A stretch of 33,788 nt of DNA from Candidatus Puniceispirillum sp. (GTDB lineage Bacteria > Pseudomonadota > Alphaproteobacteria > Puniceispirillales > Puniceispirillaceae). The DNA lies in NCBI GenBank assembly GCA_017859295.1, contig JAFMNI010000001.1:33848-67635 (forward strand). The letters are read 5' to 3'. Below are positions 31,847 to 33,788 of this stretch, in pieces. A program made the translations under genes and the position numbers. The notes beneath the pieces are model-generated. The model saw only the letters and a list, made by a program, of their open reading frames with translations. It was not told the origin of the DNA and did no database searches. The stretch's first letter is position 1. Every line of letters starts with the position of its first letter.

Positions 31847-33788
31847 ATGCTGTCACGCGAACTCGAAGAAACATTGCGCCGCGCCATGTCGAATGCGGCA
31901 TCATGTTCGCATGAATTTGCCACTTTAGAACATTTGCTGTTGGCACTAACCGAAGATAGTGACGCGCTTGAAGTCCTGCATGCCTGCAATGTTGATATTG
32001 ATGAGCTGGTCAAAAAGCTGGGTGAATTCATCGAAATTGAACTGGCATCGATTGTTGACCCCGAAGGCAATGTTGATGTGCAGCCAACGGCAAGTTTCCA
32101 ACGTGTGATCCAGCGCGCCATCATCCATACACAATCATCAGGGCGGGAAGTGGCCACCGGTGCCAATGTTCTGGTGTCGATTTTCTCCGAGCGCGAAAGC
32201 CATGCTGTCTGGTTTTTGAAATCATTGAATATGACACGGCTTGATGCGGTGTCCTTTATCAGCCATGGCGCCGACAGCAGTATCGCCAAAAGCCAGAGCG
32301 AAGATCAGGCTGGCGAAACCATTGGCGAGGATGGCAAAGACCCGCTTAGCCAGTTTGCTGTCAATTTGATCGCCAAGGCCGCAGCTGGTAGGATTGATCC
32401 ATTGATTGGCCGCAGCCGTGAATTAGACCGCACGATTCAGGTTTTATGCCGCCGCACGAAAAACAATCCGCTTTATGTTGGTGATCCGGGTGTTGGCAAA
32501 ACCGCCATCGCCGAAGGGCTTGCCTTGCGAATTTATGAAGGCAATGTTCCCGATGTTCTGGCAACAGCGGTGATTTATTCGCTTGATATGGGACAATTGC
32601 TGGCTGGAACCCGCTATCGTGGTGATTTTGAAGAACGGTTGAAAGCCGTGATGAAAGCGGTGGCAGATGATGAAAATGCCATTCTGTTCATTGATGAAAT
32701 CCATACGGTGATTGGCGCCGGGGCAACCTCTGGCGGTGCGATGGATGCGTCAAATCTGCTAAAGCCTGCGTTGCAGGAAGGCACGCTTCGCTGTATCGGG
32801 TCGACAACCTATAAAGAATATCGCGGCCATTTTGAAAAGGATCGCGCACTGGTGCGCCGGTTCCAGAAAATTGACGTTGCCGAGCCGACCATCCCCGATA
32901 CGATCAAAATTCTGAACGGTCTAAAAAGCCGGTATGAAGATCATCATAAGGTGCGTTTTACCGGTGCTGCCTTGAAAACCGCGGTTGATCTGTCTGCCCG
33001 CTATATCAATGATCGCAAATTGCCCGATAAAGCGATTGATGTGATTGACGAAGCTGCGGCGGCACAAAATCTGCTGCCACCATCACGCCGCCGCCAAACA
33101 ATTGGCCAGAAAGAAATCGAAGCCACGGTGGCGACAATGGCGCGGATTCCGTCAAAGCATGTTAGCCGTGATGACAAGGCTGTGCTGGCATCGCTTGAAA
33201 CCGATTTGAAACGTATGGTGTTTGGCCAAGATCCGGCCGTTACCGCATTGGCATCAGCGATTAAGCTATCGCGTGCTGGCCTTCGTGATGCAGAAAAGCC
33301 GGTTGGCAATTATCTGTTTTCCGGCCCAACAGGCGTTGGTAAAACCGAGGTTGCGCGCCAGCTTGCCGAAACGCTTGGCATCAAGCTGATGCGGTTTGAT
33401 ATGTCCGAATATATGGAACGCCATACGGTATCGCGCCTGATTGGTGCGCCTCCAGGCTATGTCGGGTTTGACCAAGGTGGGCTGTTGACCGATGCGGTTG
33501 ATCAGACGCCGCATGCCGTTCTGCTTCTTGACGAGATCGAAAAAGCGCATCCTGATTTGTTCAATATTCTGCTGCAGGTCATGGATCATGGCAAATTGAC
33601 CGACAATAATGGCAAGATTGTTGATTTCAGAAATGTCATTTTGATTATGACAACAAATGCCGGAGCGCAGGAATTGTCAAAATCGGCAATCGGCTTTAAC
33701 CGTACGCATAATGAAGGCGCCGATATTGAAGCTATCGAAAAAATGTTTACGCCTGAATTCCGTAACCGGCTTGATGCGATTATTCCGT
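31847..33788 (+). CDS. clpA: ATP-dependent Clp protease ATP-binding subunit ClpA (3' end outside window)
   Basis: The first 647 codons of a ClpA unfoldase are present and the frame runs open off the end of the window; E. coli ClpA has 758 residues, so about 85% is seen. The N-terminal Clp-N repeat domain ([18 protein letters not shown] onward) is the ClpS docking site. The first AAA+ module has Walker A GDPGVGKT at 212-219 and Walker B LFIDEIH; the second has GPTGVGKT at 493-500 and [12 protein letters not shown]. These positions nearly coincide with E. coli ClpA. AAGGA before the ATG and the adjacent clpS show a clpSA operon. Confidence 0.96.
   Translation, partial: MLSRELEETLRRAMSNAASCSHEFATLEHLLLALTEDSDALEVLHACNVDIDELVKKLGEFIEIELASIVDPEGNVDVQPTASFQRVIQRAIIHTQSSGREVATGANVLVSIFSERESHAVWFLKSLNMTRLDAVSFISHGADSSIAKSQSEDQAGETIGEDGKDPLSQFAVNLIAKAAAGRIDPLIGRSRELDRTIQVLCRRTKNNPLYVGDPGVGKTAIAEGLALRIYEGNVPDVLATAVIYSLDMGQLLAGTRYRGDFEERLKAVMKAVADDENAILFIDEIHTVIGAGATSGGAMDASNLLKPALQEGTLRCIGSTTYKEYRGHFEKDRALVRRFQKIDVAEPTIPDTIKILNGLKSRYEDHHKVRFTGAALKTAVDLSARYINDRKLPDKAIDVIDEAAAAQNLLPPSRRRQTIGQKEIEATVATMARIPSKHVSRDDKAVLASLETDLKRMVFGQDPAVTALASAIKLSRAGLRDAEKPVGNYLFSGPTGVGKTEVARQLAETLGIKLMRFDMSEYMERHTVSRLIGAPPGYVGFDQGGLLTDAVDQTPHAVLLLDEIEKAHPDLFNILLQVMDHGKLTDNNGKIVDFRNVILIMTTNAGAQELSKSAIGFNRTHNEGADIEAIEKMFTPEFRNRLDAIIP

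Noticed and set aside
31702-32289. 195-codon open frame antisense to clpS and clpA
   Set aside because: It lies opposite two unambiguous genes, and its Ser-rich peptide has no family features.
1-33788. tRNA, rRNA, CRISPR array, insertion sequence or prophage
   Set aside because: No spaced repeat array, transposase-like protein, integrase or tRNA-like cloverleaf was recognised in the gaps; only short inverted and tandem repeats were seen.

Overview
The window looks like chromosomal DNA from a marine-type alphaproteobacterium. The evidence is gene order: helicase–S4 protein–fdxA–carD, xseB–ispA–dxs–tlyA, fabI–aroC near pdxH, and a SPOR-domain D,D-carboxypeptidase next to clpS–clpA. A direct-repeat (GAAC-N7-GAAC) LexA box and an imuA–imuB–dnaE2 cassette point the same way. 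Base composition is moderate and even. The dense methylated-amine gene set recalls SAR116/Roseobacter-like ocean bacteria; that placement is inference, not a database result.

Layout. (1) 1–8605, mostly plus strand, housekeeping: 3' end of a helicase, an Hsp15-like S4 protein, a TerB-like protein, ferredoxin FdxA, CarD, proline iminopeptidase, an HTH regulator, then the isoprenoid block xseB–ispA–dxs–tlyA. (2) 8615–11272, minus strand: a glycine-zipper envelope protein followed by fabI–aroC, with pdxH divergent at 11596. (3) 12389–23384, a methylated-amine/C1 block of about 11 kb: a dimethylglycine-dehydrogenase-like flavoprotein and an MttB-family methyltransferase on the plus strand, converging on a complete heterotetrameric sarcosine oxidase operon (soxB-D-A-G) on the minus strand. 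An M20 amidohydrolase is divergent from soxB. (4) 23510–29348: a LexA-controlled mutasome operon imuA–imuB–dnaE2. (5) 29410–33788: a GFA-family protein, a D,D-carboxypeptidase with SPOR domain (minus), then clpS and the 5' 85% of clpA, which runs off the window.

How the genes work together. Block 3 can be read as a demethylation route: a quaternary amine (glycine betaine is the obvious guess) loses a methyl group through the MttB homologue, dimethylglycine becomes sarcosine through the DMGDH-like enzyme, and sarcosine becomes glycine through SoxBDAG. The last two enzymes carry folate-binding GcvT domains that capture the C1 unit. No corrinoid protein, methyl-corrinoid:THF transferase or folate-interconversion gene is present, so the first step is unresolved. 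Block 4 is a complete SOS mutagenesis cassette whose LexA box overlaps the predicted -10. Blocks 1, 2 and 5 are core metabolism, envelope and proteolysis.

No rRNA, tRNA, CRISPR array, insertion sequence or prophage gene was recognised. Several small regulatory structures are reported: two convincing intrinsic terminators, a hairpin over the xseB start, paired hairpins in the dxs leader, two inverted repeats before fabI, and two short tandem duplications.
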